A DNA stretch of 64,000 nucleotides from Oscillospiraceae bacterium (GTDB lineage: Bacteria; Bacillota; Clostridia; Oscillospirales; Oscillospiraceae). Below, one piece after another: positions 17,073 to 26,327 of this stretch. A program made the translations under genes and the position numbers. Under the pieces are notes generated by a model. It was given only the letters and a program-made list of their open reading frames with translations. It searched no databases and was not told the origin of the DNA. Location: NCBI GenBank assembly GCA_017432615.1, contig JAFRIV010000011.1, forward strand, positions 1 through 64,000, written 5' to 3'. Positions within the stretch are counted from its first letter, which is position 1, and each line of letters begins with the position of its first letter.

Positions 17073-19178
17073 TTAGCGAAGCAGTGCCATCTCAGCCTCA
17101 GAGGAGTCGGAATACGAGCGGATGTTGATATACACATCCATGATCTCGCGGGCCATAAACTGCGTGTTAGCCCCGGCGCCCCCGCGTTCCACAACAATGC
17201 AGATAGCAATTTCCGGGTCACGGTACGGGCCGTAGCAGATGAAAATACCGTCGTTCGTGATCCCTTCGCCCTTCTGAGCCGTCCCGGTCTTTCCGGCACA
17301 GGTCCATTTGCAGGTGATCCATTCCAGATAGTTGGTGGCATTCCAGGGGCTGTTCAGCACTTCATGCATGCCTTTATGGATCGCGTCCCAGTTATAATCA
17401 GGGCTGTCGATCACAGCCATGACCTCATCTTTCCGCTCATAGATCTTGTCGCTGTAGTCATAGTTTCGGATCGCCTTGAGGATGGAGGCAGAATGCCGCG
17501 TACCGCCGTTTGCAATGGCAGCACAGTATTCCGCAAGCTGCAGCGGAGAGAAGATGCTGTCCGACTGACCGATGGCAGCCTGCAGCGTATCACCGATTCG
17601 CCACTCTGTGCCGGTATAATCCGAGTGATTGGCACGGTTGGACATATTTCCCAGGGTCTCCACCAGCTCGATGCCGGTTTTGGAGCCGAGCCCCAGCTTG
17701 TGGGCATATTCCCCGAGGCGGTCGACACCGATCTCATTGCCCCAGGTATAGAAGAAGTAATTACAGGAATCGCGCAGCGCACCGACCACATCCTCTTCCG
17801 GATGTGTATACCCCTGCTGCCAGATCCAGCATTCCGGCGAGTAGCCTTCGGCCGCGTACCGGGTGAAGACGCCTTCGCACTTCACCTTGGTTTCCGTATC
17901 CATGATCTTTTCCGTCAGACAGGAGATGGCCGTACAGGGTTTGAAAGCGGAACCCGGTGCGTAGGCACCCATCAGCGCACGGTTGAACAGAGGCGCATTC
18001 GGAGTTTTCAGAAGCTCGGCATATTTCTCGATGATGGTAGAGACATCATATGTCGGGTAGCTGGCGATGGCAAGGGGTTCTCCCGTTTTCACGTTGACCA
18101 CCACTGCCGCGCCGCCGGTGATCTCATCCTTCATCTCCGGGTCATAGTCGCCGCGGGCAATGCCCTCGGCACGCTCCGTTGCCCGGTTGCGCCGCATGTA
18201 TTCGATACCGCTGCCGAGAATACGTTCCGTCTGCTCCTGAAGGACGCTGTCAATGGTCAGATAGATATGGTTTCCCGGCTCCGGCTCCTTGGTGTAGACG
18301 GTGGACAGGATCGTGCCGGAAGCGTTTCGCGTCTCTTCCACTTCCCCGTCCTTTCCGTGAAGGTCTGTTTCAAAGGCGTATTCAATGCCGTCCTTTCCGA
18401 CGTAGGCATCGTTGGCATACTCCAGCAGAGAATACTTTTCAAATTCCTCCTGCGTCATCAGCCCGACATATCCGAGGATATGCGGGGCATACTCCGTGTT
18501 GTAATTGCGCACATAGGCACGGGAGACTTCAATGCCGGTGAGCTTGTTTTCCATAATGGAAGCGATCAGGCCCATGCTGGCATCCTGCACGAAAACATAG
18601 TCCGCCGTGTTGATGGCATAGCGCACATTGATGGAATAGCGAACCCCTGCGATCAGGCGCATCTCCTCGGAAGAATAGCTGTTGTCGATCTCATAACGGG
18701 TGCGCATATAAGCCATCAGCTCAACAGCCGTGGGGTTGGCCGGAAGCGCATCCCCCTTATCTTTGAAATAGGCTTCCAGCATCGTGCGCTGGATCTCCGT
18801 CATGTCGGGGTCATATTCAAAGGGAGGTTCCAGTGTAATAGGCAGGTCGTCGGTATAATCGTCACCGTAGCCGCGGACCATTTCCACCAGGTCAAGGATT
18901 ACACTGTTGGGGTCTTCACTGGCAAAAAGCTTGGTAATATCGATTTTGATATTGTAAGCTTCCTTGTTGCTCACAAGAATACGTCCGTACCGATCCAGAA
19001 TATTGCCGCGGGCGGCGGTAACGGTGCGTGTTTCCTTGATCAGTTCGTTTGCCTGGTTGTAATAGCGCTCACCTTCAATGATCTGCAGTTTATACAGAAA
19101 GACCAGGTAAACGGAGATCACGAGAAAGAAGATCAGCGCCAGAGCGGCTACCCGCCCGGGTTTTACCAGTTTATACAT
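17073..19178 (-). CDS. mrdA: Penicillin-binding protein 2 (elongation transpeptidase)
   Basis: Cross-links peptidoglycan during cell elongation. The frame is open from 19343, but the start is placed at ATG 19178: AAGGG precedes it, it follows the mreD stop, and it gives the usual MYKLVKP cytoplasmic tail and single membrane helix (about 8-30). The pedestal (about 45-330) precedes the transpeptidase domain with SAFK near residue 410, the SCN triad (DSCNYFFYTWG) near 460, and KTGT near 630. At 701 residues it is a normal PBP2. It is co-transcribed with mreC and mreD, its partners in the elongasome. Confidence 0.93.
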   Translation of the reverse strand: MYKLVKPGRVAALALIFFLVISVYLVFLYKLQIIEGERYYNQANELIKETRTVTAARGNILDRYGRILVSNKEAYNIKIDITKLFASEDPNSVILDLVEMVRGYGDDYTDDLPITLEPPFEYDPDMTEIQRTMLEAYFKDKGDALPANPTAVELMAYMRTRYEIDNSYSSEEMRLIAGVRYSINVRYAINTADYVFVQDASMGLIASIMENKLTGIEVSRAYVRNYNTEYAPHILGYVGLMTQEEFEKYSLLEYANDAYVGKDGIEYAFETDLHGKDGEVEETRNASGTILSTVYTKEPEPGNHIYLTIDSVLQEQTERILGSGIEYMRRNRATERAEGIARGDYDPEMKDEITGGAAVVVNVKTGEPLAIASYPTYDVSTIIEKYAELLKTPNAPLFNRALMGAYAPGSAFKPCTAISCLTEKIMDTETKVKCEGVFTRYAAEGYSPECWIWQQGYTHPEEDVVGALRDSCNYFFYTWGNEIGVDRLGEYAHKLGLGSKTGIELVETLGNMSNRANHSDYTGTEWRIGDTLQAAIGQSDSIFSPLQLAEYCAAIANGGTRHSASILKAIRNYDYSDKIYERKDEVMAVIDSPDYNWDAIHKGMHEVLNSPWNATNYLEWITCKWTCAGKTGTAQKGEGITNDGIFICYGPYRDPEIAICIVVERGGAGANTQFMAREIMDVYINIRSYSDSSEAEMALLR

Positions 19179-19209
19179 AAAGGATACCCTTCTACAAATT
19201 GTTTCCGCG

Positions 19210-19704
19210 TCACTCGATCCAGTGAGCCGGCGGGAAATAGGCGAAGATGGAAACAGGGACAGACCAGAGCGTCTGCAAAAGCACTGTACGAAGCATTTCC
19301 AGGCTCCATACATCGTTGACCAGCGTGGCGAGCATCTGCACAAGCGCAGTGATCAGTGCAGCCGCTGCTGCCAGCCCCATAAACGCAAAGAAACGCCTGT
19401 TTACAAAGAACTGACAGGCAAAACCGGAGAAAAACGCCAGTGCCGGAAACAGCAGGGTGAAAAGCATGGTGTTTTCCACAAAAGCCATATCGGCAAACAG
19501 GCCCAGGAAAAGCGTAAAGACGACACTCCAGGTCGGTTCCAGAAACATTCCCGTCGCCACGCAGACCGCCGGCAGCACCATAGGACAAACGCCCAGCGGC
19601 CGGATCTGGGTAAAGAGCATGTTCTGTACCATCAGGGAAAGAAACAGATACAGCGCATATCGCAAAATGCGCCGGATATACAGCTGATTGAAAAACTCTT
19701 TCAT
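19210..19704 (-). CDS. mreD: Rod shape-determining protein MreD
   Basis: Integral membrane component of the elongasome that bridges MreC and PBP2/RodA. The 164-residue protein is almost entirely hydrophobic with about five membrane segments and the usual N-terminal RRILRYALYLFLSLMVQN. Its start overlaps the mreC stop by four bases. Sequence identity in this family is low, so the position between mreC and PBP2 carries much of the call. Confidence 0.9.
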   Translation of the reverse strand: MKEFFNQLYIRRILRYALYLFLSLMVQNMLFTQIRPLGVCPMVLPAVCVATGMFLEPTWSVVFTLFLGLFADMAFVENTMLFTLLFPALAFFSGFACQFFVNRRFFAFMGLAAAAALITALVQMLATLVNDVWSLEMLRTVLLQTLWSVPVSIFAYFPPAHWIE

Positions 19705-20543
19705 TCGACCACAGTAAAATCTTTGATAATAAAGACCTGAACAAGCTGGCTGAAATTCACTCCCGGGTCGACCACGCCGTATTCCAGCTGCCCGCCGGAT
19801 TCCGTTTTGACCGCAGTGAGCGTGCCGATGACCAGCCCCGCGGGAAATGCTCCGCCGGAACCGGAGGTCAGTACGTCATCCCCTACAAAGATCTGCGCGC
19901 CGTCAGCCAGATAAGTCAGTTTGGCCTGGTTTTTCTTCATCAGAGAGTATTCGCCGACGACCATCCCCGACGTGCCGGATTCCCCGACAAATGCGCCGAT
20001 AGACATATCCACATCGATCAAGGTGGAGACCGTTGCCCAGGTCGTCCCCAGTTCGGTGATCTGCCCGACAACTACCCCGTACTCTGTGATGACCGGATCA
20101 CCCAGTTCGATCCCGCTGGAAGCCCCTTTGCTGATCGTAAAGGAAGAAGACCAGTTGGAGGAAGACCACAGCACGATCTTGCTCGATTCCATAACATAGT
20201 CGTTATGGGCATCGCGCAGATCCAGCAGCTTTCTCAGCCGCTCGTTCTCTTCCGACGCTTCGATTCCGTCACGGGCAGACTGCTGTGCGTCTGCCAGCTG
20301 AGAACGGAGCGATTCATTCTCCGCCAGCAGAGAGTCATACTCAAAGATATGCCCGTAGATGGTATTCATGGCATTTACGGCAGAGCTGAGCACCTTTTTT
20401 ACCGGCGCCTCCAATACCCCCGTCATGTTGTGCAGAAATCCCGTTTTTCCGTTGCTGGCTGCTGTATTGAGTGCAACAAGAAGCGCGACAGACAACACAA
20501 TAATTGCCAGACGTATTCCGTTTTTCCGTAAATAATCTCTCAA
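19701..20543 (-). CDS. mreC: Rod shape-determining protein MreC
   Basis: A bitopic scaffold of the elongation complex. The 280-residue protein has one N-terminal membrane helix (about 10-30), a coiled coil (about 65-95, rich in Glu/Ser/Leu/Arg), and a periplasmic-side beta-barrel region with ITEYGVVVGQI and GSGGAFPAGLVIGTL, which are typical. It overlaps maf by four bases upstream and mreD by four downstream. No mreB precedes it in this window; it must lie elsewhere. Confidence 0.94.
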   Translation of the reverse strand: MRDYLRKNGIRLAIIVLSVALLVALNTAASNGKTGFLHNMTGVLEAPVKKVLSSAVNAMNTIYGHIFEYDSLLAENESLRSQLADAQQSARDGIEASEENERLRKLLDLRDAHNDYVMESSKIVLWSSSNWSSSFTISKGASSGIELGDPVITEYGVVVGQITELGTTWATVSTLIDVDMSIGAFVGESGTSGMVVGEYSLMKKNQAKLTYLADGAQIFVGDDVLTSGSGGAFPAGLVIGTLTAVKTESGGQLEYGVVDPGVNFSQLVQVFIIKDFTVVE

Positions 20544-21130
20544 AGAAGCTCTACTCCTACTCTATGCAGCATCCGCCCTGTTGTACACAGCGGCAGACCC
20601 ATCACATTGTAAAAATCGCCTTCAATGGCCGTTACAAACAAAGCTCCGATCCCCTGTGCGCCATAAGCGCCGGCCTTGTCCATCGGCTCGCCCGTATCCA
20701 GATAGGCATTGATCTCTCTGTCCGACAGTTCCCGGAAGGTCACGCGGGAACATACGGCTTCCCGCTCCGCTCTGTCCGCGGAAAGCACCACCACGCCGGT
20801 ATAGACCTCATGGACATTGCCTGAGAGGCTTCTGAGCATGGAAAATCCGTCTTCCCGCGAATGGGGCTTGCCGAGGATCCTGCCTCTATGCCAGACGATG
20901 GTATCCGCCGCAAGGATCACATCCCCCTCCCGCCGGGAAGGCTGTTTCTGCCAGCGGTCGAATACCTCCAGCGCCTTTGCGTAGGCAAGGGCCTTCACGG
21001 TTTCATCAGGGCTCAGCCCTGCAGGGCAGATCTCATCCCCTTCTGCCGGAAGAATCACCAGATCCTTCACCCGCAGCATCTCCAGCAGTTCTTTCCGTCT
21101 GGGAGAAGCAGAGGCAAGCACGATCGCCAT
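20540..21130 (-). CDS. maf: Maf family nucleoside triphosphate pyrophosphatase
   Basis: House-cleaning enzyme that hydrolyses modified or canonical pyrimidine NTPs to NMPs. The 196-residue protein opens with LASASPRRKELL, the Maf phosphate-binding motif, and has VILAADTIV and KPHSREDG, both conserved. It lies two bases downstream of the U32 gene and overlaps mreC, the common Firmicutes maf-mre arrangement that links it to growth and division. Confidence 0.94.
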   Translation of the reverse strand: MAIVLASASPRRKELLEMLRVKDLVILPAEGDEICPAGLSPDETVKALAYAKALEVFDRWQKQPSRREGDVILAADTIVWHRGRILGKPHSREDGFSMLRSLSGNVHEVYTGVVVLSADRAEREAVCSRVTFRELSDREINAYLDTGEPMDKAGAYGAQGIGALFVTAIEGDFYNVMGLPLCTTGRMLHRVGVELL

Positions 21131-21131
21131 C

Positions 21132-23216
21132 TCAGTCGACCCCCCTGTAATACAGCCCTCTTGTCAAAACATTCGGCCGGTAGGCACTCAGGCCGAGATA
21201 TCCGCGCGCAACTTCTGCGCACTCCCTTCCGCTCTCCGTAGAGAACAGGAGCCGGATCCCCCAAAGCCCCGACGAGAGAAGATCCTCCTTCTTGTCTGCC
21301 AGATAGAGCTTGTGGGCATTATAGATCACATTACGGCAGCCGTATTCCTTAACGACCGGGAACATTGAGCCCATTCTGTCCGTCAGCTGTCCGGGCGTCT
21401 GGCAGGCGCAGCGGCCTGCGCTTTCTCTGATGGCGCACTGTTCTGACACCATAACCGGCAGCCGCCCGTACACGATCATTTCTGTATTGACAGGTTTTGC
21501 CAGATCCCGGATCTGCGCAATGCGCAACTCAAAGGAAGCCGTGACGGAGAGCAACCCCGCCTCCCGCAGCACTTCCAGCGTAAAGGAATTGAATGCATTC
21601 AGCCCGAAATCGCCCCGTACTTCCATCCCTGCCGACCGGGCGTAGAAAACATGTCCGAGATTGCCGACCAGTGCCTCACGGATCCCCTTTTCTCTCGCTT
21701 CGCGAAGCATATTCATAATGTCCTGCACCTGATTGTCGCTGATAATGCGCGGCATCACTGCAACGATCCCGGTGCCTCTGTCGGTAAAGGGCTTCAGCAG
21801 ATCAAAATGCCCATGCAGCAGCGTAAGGGGAACATAGAGATAGGCGGGGTTCAGCTCCGCCAGTTCTTCGGTAAGCTGGTCTTCCGTGCGGACCTGAAAG
21901 ATCACTTTGGGATCCGTCACAGCGGCAATATTTTTTGGAAGTGCCGGAATACTGCCTCCTGCCGGAACCGGGGCGGAGGCACGCTGTTCAGTGAGGCTGG
22001 TGATCAGGGTACGGCGCATCTCGTTGACAGCTGCAGCCGAGATATACAGCCCGGGATCCGTCTGGGCCTGATTGTCCACCACATGAAAAGGCGTTCCGCC
22101 GGTCTTATACATCTGCTCCAGGAGAAAGGCTTCCGTAATGCCCTGCCGGTTTGCTTTTTCCGGCACGGGGCCTTCGGCCGTCGCTTTATGCCCTTCATCA
22201 TCAAAGGCGATAGCGCGGATGTTCTGCTCCTTCTGCATCACCGTATAGATGTGGATCGGAACGCGGCGCATTTCGCCGTCTCCGTAAGCCTTGCGCGTTG
22301 CGGCAAAGAGTTTTTCCGTATCCGGAGAGGGCTCCCCGCGCACCCCAAACATTCCTTCATGATCCCCGGTAAAGTATCCCTGTGTAAAACCGTTGCGGGA
22401 AAAGGCTTCTTCCAGCATTTCGATCTCTTCCGGCGTGGGCATGCGGTTTTCCTTAAGCGCACGGTGATAGATATCCGTTACAATAGCGGTATATTCCGGG
22501 CGTTTCATCCGCCCTTCGATTTTAATACAGGCAACCCCGGCGTCTTCAATCTCTTTCAGATGCTCGACCAGGCAGTTATCTTTCAGGGAAAGCGGATAGT
22601 CATCCATACGCCCGCCGAGAGAATACTGCATTCTGCACGGCTGCGCGCACATACCGCGGTTTCCGCTTCTTCTGCCGATCAGGGAAGACATGTAACACTG
22701 GCCGCTGTAGCAGAAGCAGAGGGCACCGTGCACAAAGATTTCCGTCTCTGCGGAACAGTTTTTTGTAATGAAACGGATCTGCTCCAAAGACAGTTCCCGC
22801 GAGAGCACCACGCGCTTCATCCCCATCTCTGCGGCAGCTTCCGCTCCGGCAAGGTTGTGGATCGTCATCTGGGTGCTGGCGTGCAGAGGCATATCCGGCA
22901 CCGCTCTGCGCAGAACGGAGGCCAGACCAAGATCCTGCACGAGGATCGCATCGGCGCCGTATTTTGCCGCTATTCTGGCGCAGCGCACAGCCTGCTCGAT
23001 CTCTCTGTCATTGACAAGGGTATTGAGCGTGACATAGACCTTGCAGCCGCGAACACGGCAATACCGCACAGCCTTTTCAAATTCTTCCTGTGTGAAATTT
23101 TTTGCACCGCGCCGGGCATTGTAGTCTCCGAATCCAAGATAAACCGCATCGGCACCGTTTTGTACCGCTGCAATGACTCCCTCCGGAGAGCCGGCCGGTG
23201 AAAGGAGCTCCAGCAT
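21132..23216 (-). CDS. Peptidase U32 family protein
   Basis: A 694-residue two-part protein. The first half (about 1-290) is the U32 domain, with LLSPAGSPEGVIAAVQNGAD at the start and the signature ELSLEQIRFI...AETEIFVHGALCFCYSGQCYMSS near residues 140-175, plus MCAQPCRMQY. The Cys pattern fits the family members that act as rRNA or tRNA hydroxylases (such as RlhA) and bind iron-sulfur clusters. The second half carries a collagenase-associated region and a repeat of the barrel. It starts the maf-mreC-mreD-PBP2 operon. The true activity (peptidase or RNA hydroxylation) is unresolved. Confidence 0.85.
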   Translation of the reverse strand: MLELLSPAGSPEGVIAAVQNGADAVYLGFGDYNARRGAKNFTQEEFEKAVRYCRVRGCKVYVTLNTLVNDREIEQAVRCARIAAKYGADAILVQDLGLASVLRRAVPDMPLHASTQMTIHNLAGAEAAAEMGMKRVVLSRELSLEQIRFITKNCSAETEIFVHGALCFCYSGQCYMSSLIGRRSGNRGMCAQPCRMQYSLGGRMDDYPLSLKDNCLVEHLKEIEDAGVACIKIEGRMKRPEYTAIVTDIYHRALKENRMPTPEEIEMLEEAFSRNGFTQGYFTGDHEGMFGVRGEPSPDTEKLFAATRKAYGDGEMRRVPIHIYTVMQKEQNIRAIAFDDEGHKATAEGPVPEKANRQGITEAFLLEQMYKTGGTPFHVVDNQAQTDPGLYISAAAVNEMRRTLITSLTEQRASAPVPAGGSIPALPKNIAAVTDPKVIFQVRTEDQLTEELAELNPAYLYVPLTLLHGHFDLLKPFTDRGTGIVAVMPRIISDNQVQDIMNMLREAREKGIREALVGNLGHVFYARSAGMEVRGDFGLNAFNSFTLEVLREAGLLSVTASFELRIAQIRDLAKPVNTEMIVYGRLPVMVSEQCAIRESAGRCACQTPGQLTDRMGSMFPVVKEYGCRNVIYNAHKLYLADKKEDLLSSGLWGIRLLFSTESGRECAEVARGYLGLSAYRPNVLTRGLYYRGVD

Positions 23217-23276
23217 GTTTCTTCTCCTTCAAAGCGGGACAGCAGCCTTCCCGCGCTTTTTCGCATAGATCATGGT

Positions 23277-23306
23277 ATTATAACACACAACTATGTATTG
23301 CGACAA
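23277..23306 (-). promoter_or_regulatory. Promoter of the U32-maf-mre operon
   Basis: On the - strand: -10 TATAAT (23282-23277) and -35 TTGTCG (23306-23301), spacer 18. It overlaps the -35 of the divergent dnaD promoter, so the two may compete. Confidence 0.55.
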
Positions 23307-23326
23307 GCGAAAATTAATGATATAAT
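23298..23326 (+). promoter_or_regulatory. Promoter of the dnaD-dnaC operon
   Basis: -35 TTGCGA (23298-23303), 17-base spacer, -10 TATAAT (23321-23326), 43 bases before the ATG at 23369. Confidence 0.75.
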
Positions 23327-23368
23327 AGCAAACCCAATACAATTCACAGTTCGTTCAAAGGAGATACC

Positions 23369-24349
23369 ATGAAGTTTGAGCCGGAAAGAATCCTGTCCCC
23401 TGCCTCGCTTGACGCGCTGGTACGCGCGCATGATGGGGATTGTGCACTTTTGGCACTCTGGATGGCGCATACTTCCTTCTGCGATCCGGAACGTGCTGCC
23501 GGTGATCTTTGCATGACGCGCTCACAGGTAGATGCCGCAATGGAAAAGCTGGGGCGGATCCTATCCTCTGTTCACGAAGGGTATTTTCCTTCCGTCCAGA
23601 CTGTTCAGGAGGACACCGGAAAGCGTCCCGGCGCTGCAGACGACTCTGCCGCGCCCGTAAAAGTCATCCTGCCCGCCCAGGAACTGCCTGAATATACCGC
23701 GGAGGAGATCTGTTCCTTTTCCGAAAAGGACGATGCCTTCCGGGCTGTGCTGGACTGCGCCAGGCTGGTCATCGGGCGCGATCTCAACACCCGGGAGCTC
23801 GGGCGGCTGCTCGGCATGTATCATCATCTGGGGCTGCCGGCAGATGTTCTTTTCGTTCTTCTGCATTATTGTGAAGCGATTTCCCGCGGGCCTCAGGGGG
23901 CTCCCCGCGCGCCGACCGTCGCCTTTATTGAAAAGCAGGCTTATCAATGGGTGAACCAGGGCATTACAAGTGTTGAAGCGGCGGAAGACTATGCGGAACG
24001 ACAGCGGATGCTTCACGACGGCGAAGGCCGGATCCGCCGTGTACTTGAGATCTATGACCGCAATCTCACCGCATCCGAGAGATCTTATATCGACAGCTGG
24101 CTGACGATGGGATTCGATGAAGACTGCATTGCGCTTGCTTACGAACGTACGTTGGACAACATCGGGAAAAGGCAGTTTCCCTATATCGGCAAAATTCTGC
24201 AGCGCTGGCATGAAGCTGGCATCCATACCGTGAAGGATGTACGTGAAAAGGAACCGTCCCGAAAAGACGGAAACGGGGCTGTTTCCGGAAAAAGGCTTGC
24301 CGCCGGAAAACGCCAAAAACCCGATTTTGAGCCCACTCCCTTTGACTGA
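23369..24349 (+). CDS. dnaD: DnaD-domain replication initiation protein
   Basis: Helps remodel DNA and load the replicative helicase at origins in Firmicutes. The 326-residue protein has an N-terminal winged-helix-like part (about 1-75) and two DnaD/DnaB C-terminal helical domains (about 110-190 and 210-285). The end of the second carries FPYIGKILQRWHEAGI, the YxxxIxxxW-type DNA-binding motif. The charged tail is low complexity. It is 12 bases upstream of the dnaC-like gene. A DnaB-type paralogue cannot be excluded, since both share this domain. Confidence 0.87.
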   Translation: MKFEPERILSPASLDALVRAHDGDCALLALWMAHTSFCDPERAAGDLCMTRSQVDAAMEKLGRILSSVHEGYFPSVQTVQEDTGKRPGAADDSAAPVKVILPAQELPEYTAEEICSFSEKDDAFRAVLDCARLVIGRDLNTRELGRLLGMYHHLGLPADVLFVLLHYCEAISRGPQGAPRAPTVAFIEKQAYQWVNQGITSVEAAEDYAERQRMLHDGEGRIRRVLEIYDRNLTASERSYIDSWLTMGFDEDCIALAYERTLDNIGKRQFPYIGKILQRWHEAGIHTVKDVREKEPSRKDGNGAVSGKRLAAGKRQKPDFEPTPFD

Positions 24350-24360
24350 AGGAGGTCTCC

Positions 24361-25362
24361 ATGACCTATAACGCAAAGCTGCTCGCCCGTGCCAATGCAC
24401 GCCTTGCCGAGCAGCGTGAAAAAAACAAAATCGAACAGAGCCGGAGGCTTTCCGTTGCCTACCGGAAGATTCCTGCCCTGCAGGAAATCGACGATAGGCT
24501 GCGGTCTCAGATGGTGGAACTTGCCCGCCTGGCTTTTTCAAAGGACGAGGCAAGAGACCGCCGGCTTGAAGCACTGAAGGAAGAAAATCTTTCTCTGCAA
24601 ATGAGGCGTGCGGAGCTGTTGGTCGAGAACGGCTATCCGATCACCTGGCTTGATGAAATCTTTTCCTGCCCGCTCTGCCATGATTCCGGGAGGACGGACA
24701 AAGGCGTCTGTTCCTGTCTGGATAGGCTTTACAATCAGGAACTGACGCTTTCTCTCAGTGCGCTTCTGAAAACCGGAGAAGAAAGCTTTGACCGGTTTGA
24801 TCTGTCTCTCTATCCGGAGGAGTACAGCGACTATTTCAAATGCGCACCTCGGGAGTATATGAATAAAGTATATTCCTACTGCCGTAACTATGCGGAGAGT
24901 TTTCCCGCAGTTCGTGAAGATCTGCTTCTGCAGGGTGACCCCGGACTCGGAAAAACCTATCTCTCCGCCTGTATAGCAAGGGAAGTGGCAGGGCGCGGGT
25001 ATTCCGTCTGCTATGATTCCGCCGTCTCAGCCTTTTCGGCATTTGAACGGTCGCAGTTTGCGCGTTCTCCGGAAGATGCGGAAGCGGCCGGGGAAACCGT
25101 CCGCCGGATGCTGGAGTGCGATCTGATGATCCTTGACGACCTCGGCACGGAGGTCGTGACACAGATGGTAAACAGTGCGCTCTATACCCTGATCAATACG
25201 CGTGCAAACAGCAAAAAACGCACAATTATCAGCACAACCCTATTCCCGGACGATCTGGCCGCCAGGTATTCTCCCTCGATCTGCTCCCGGATAGAAGGCT
25301 TCTTCAAACCGATCCGCTTTGCCGGGAATGACATCCGCATTCTGCTGAAAAACCGCAAATAA
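24361..25362 (+). CDS. dnaC: DnaC/DnaI-like helicase loader ATPase
   Basis: AAA+ ATPase of 333 residues that loads the replicative helicase. The N-terminal part is helical and has a Cys4 zinc motif (CPLC...CSC, about 102-118). The ATPase core has Walker A GDPGLGKTYL near residue 197, Walker B LMILDDLG near 260, and a sensor region TIISTTLFP. The GGAGG before the ATG is strong. Pairing with dnaD supports a helicase-loading role over an IstB transposition role. Confidence 0.88.
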   Translation: MTYNAKLLARANARLAEQREKNKIEQSRRLSVAYRKIPALQEIDDRLRSQMVELARLAFSKDEARDRRLEALKEENLSLQMRRAELLVENGYPITWLDEIFSCPLCHDSGRTDKGVCSCLDRLYNQELTLSLSALLKTGEESFDRFDLSLYPEEYSDYFKCAPREYMNKVYSYCRNYAESFPAVREDLLLQGDPGLGKTYLSACIAREVAGRGYSVCYDSAVSAFSAFERSQFARSPEDAEAAGETVRRMLECDLMILDDLGTEVVTQMVNSALYTLINTRANSKKRTIISTTLFPDDLAARYSPSICSRIEGFFKPIRFAGNDIRILLKNRK

Positions 25363-25377
25363 CAAGGAGTTGCTTTT

Positions 25378-26259
25378 ATGCCTAATACATACAAACACCG
25401 TTCCGGCGACCGCAGAGACGGCCGCCTGCTCCGTTCTCTCCCGGCGCAGGAGAGCTTTACCCCGTATTTCATGAAAAACAGAGAAGGCTCCTGCCTGCTC
25501 TGTGATGAAGATTTTGATGTGACGGAAGCGGACCGCTGTCTGAAAGAAGAACAGGCGAACGGGTATGAGAACATCGGCTTTCTGCACTTTTTTATTGCAG
25601 CTTATATCCGCTGTTTGACGATGCTTCCGGGGCTGAACCGCTTTATCGTCGGACGGAGGATCTTCGCGCGAAATGAAATTGAGATCGTGCTGACCGTCAA
25701 ACGAAGCGCCGCCATCGAAAACTCCGATGCAAAAGTGAAAGTACTGTTTGATGCCTCCGATACGATCTTCGACGTATACCGGAAGATCAATGAGAAAGTG
25801 GAGGAACTGAAGTCAGAAGATGTATCCGGAACGCTGGAAGACGTCATTGAATCCTTCCGCAGAGCGCCGCGCTTCTTCCTGCGGCTTGTCTTTCTCGCCC
25901 TGCGCTTTCTGGATTATTTCGGCATTCTGCCGCAGAGCATGGCAGAGAGAAGCCTTTACCACGCATCGCTTCAGATCATTGACGCAGGTGCCCTCAACGC
26001 CTCTCCCGTCTTTGTGCAGACAGGCAACTTCGGCACACTCCCTTTCACGCTCTGCTTTGGGGAAAAGCATCATGTATTTGAGATGGAACAGAGCGGTCTG
26101 GTAACAGATACCAAGCATATCGTGTGCAAAGCAGTGGTAGACGGCCGTCTGGTGGATGCTCGTTACTATGCACAATTCCTCGGCGCTATGCGCTATATCT
26201 TCGCCCATCCGGAGATCCTGGAGCGTTCTCCGTCCCGCATCGTAGAGGATGTCGGCTGA
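25378..26259 (+). CDS. CAT/E2-fold acyltransferase-like protein lacking the catalytic His
   Basis: A 293-residue protein with the pattern of chloramphenicol-acetyltransferase or 2-oxoacid dehydrogenase acyltransferase folds: FFIAAYIRCLTMLPGLNRFI near residues 72-91 and a C-terminal KAVVDGRLVDARYY. In active members the last block reads D-H-R-x-x-D-G; here the catalytic His is Gly and the final Gly is Ala. The protein may bind a ligand without acyl transfer or act by another route. A central hydrophobic patch (FFLRLVFLALRFLDYFG) could touch the membrane. It follows dnaC by 15 bases and is likely co-transcribed. Confidence 0.65.
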   Translation: MPNTYKHRSGDRRDGRLLRSLPAQESFTPYFMKNREGSCLLCDEDFDVTEADRCLKEEQANGYENIGFLHFFIAAYIRCLTMLPGLNRFIVGRRIFARNEIEIVLTVKRSAAIENSDAKVKVLFDASDTIFDVYRKINEKVEELKSEDVSGTLEDVIESFRRAPRFFLRLVFLALRFLDYFGILPQSMAERSLYHASLQIIDAGALNASPVFVQTGNFGTLPFTLCFGEKHHVFEMEQSGLVTDTKHIVCKAVVDGRLVDARYYAQFLGAMRYIFAHPEILERSPSRIVEDVG

Positions 26260-26293
26260 TAGGGATCCTGTATTTTTACATTACCAGTTTGAA

Positions 26294-26327
26294 CGGCCCG
26301 GTCGGATGACCGGGCCGGATCTGTTTC
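26294..26327. terminator. Strong hairpin ending the dnaD operon
   Basis: CGGCCCGGTC (26294-26303) and GACCGGGCCG (26308-26317) form a 10-base-pair stem with a four-base loop. A T-rich run follows on the + strand. It also faces the end of the convergent acidic-protein gene. Confidence 0.8.

Noticed and set aside
16803..19319. 838-codon open frame on the + strand opposite PBP2
   Set aside because: It mirrors the PBP2 gene, which has all transpeptidase motifs and a ribosome site; the + frame has no start signal and His/Arg/Phe-rich nonsense composition typical of an antisense shadow.
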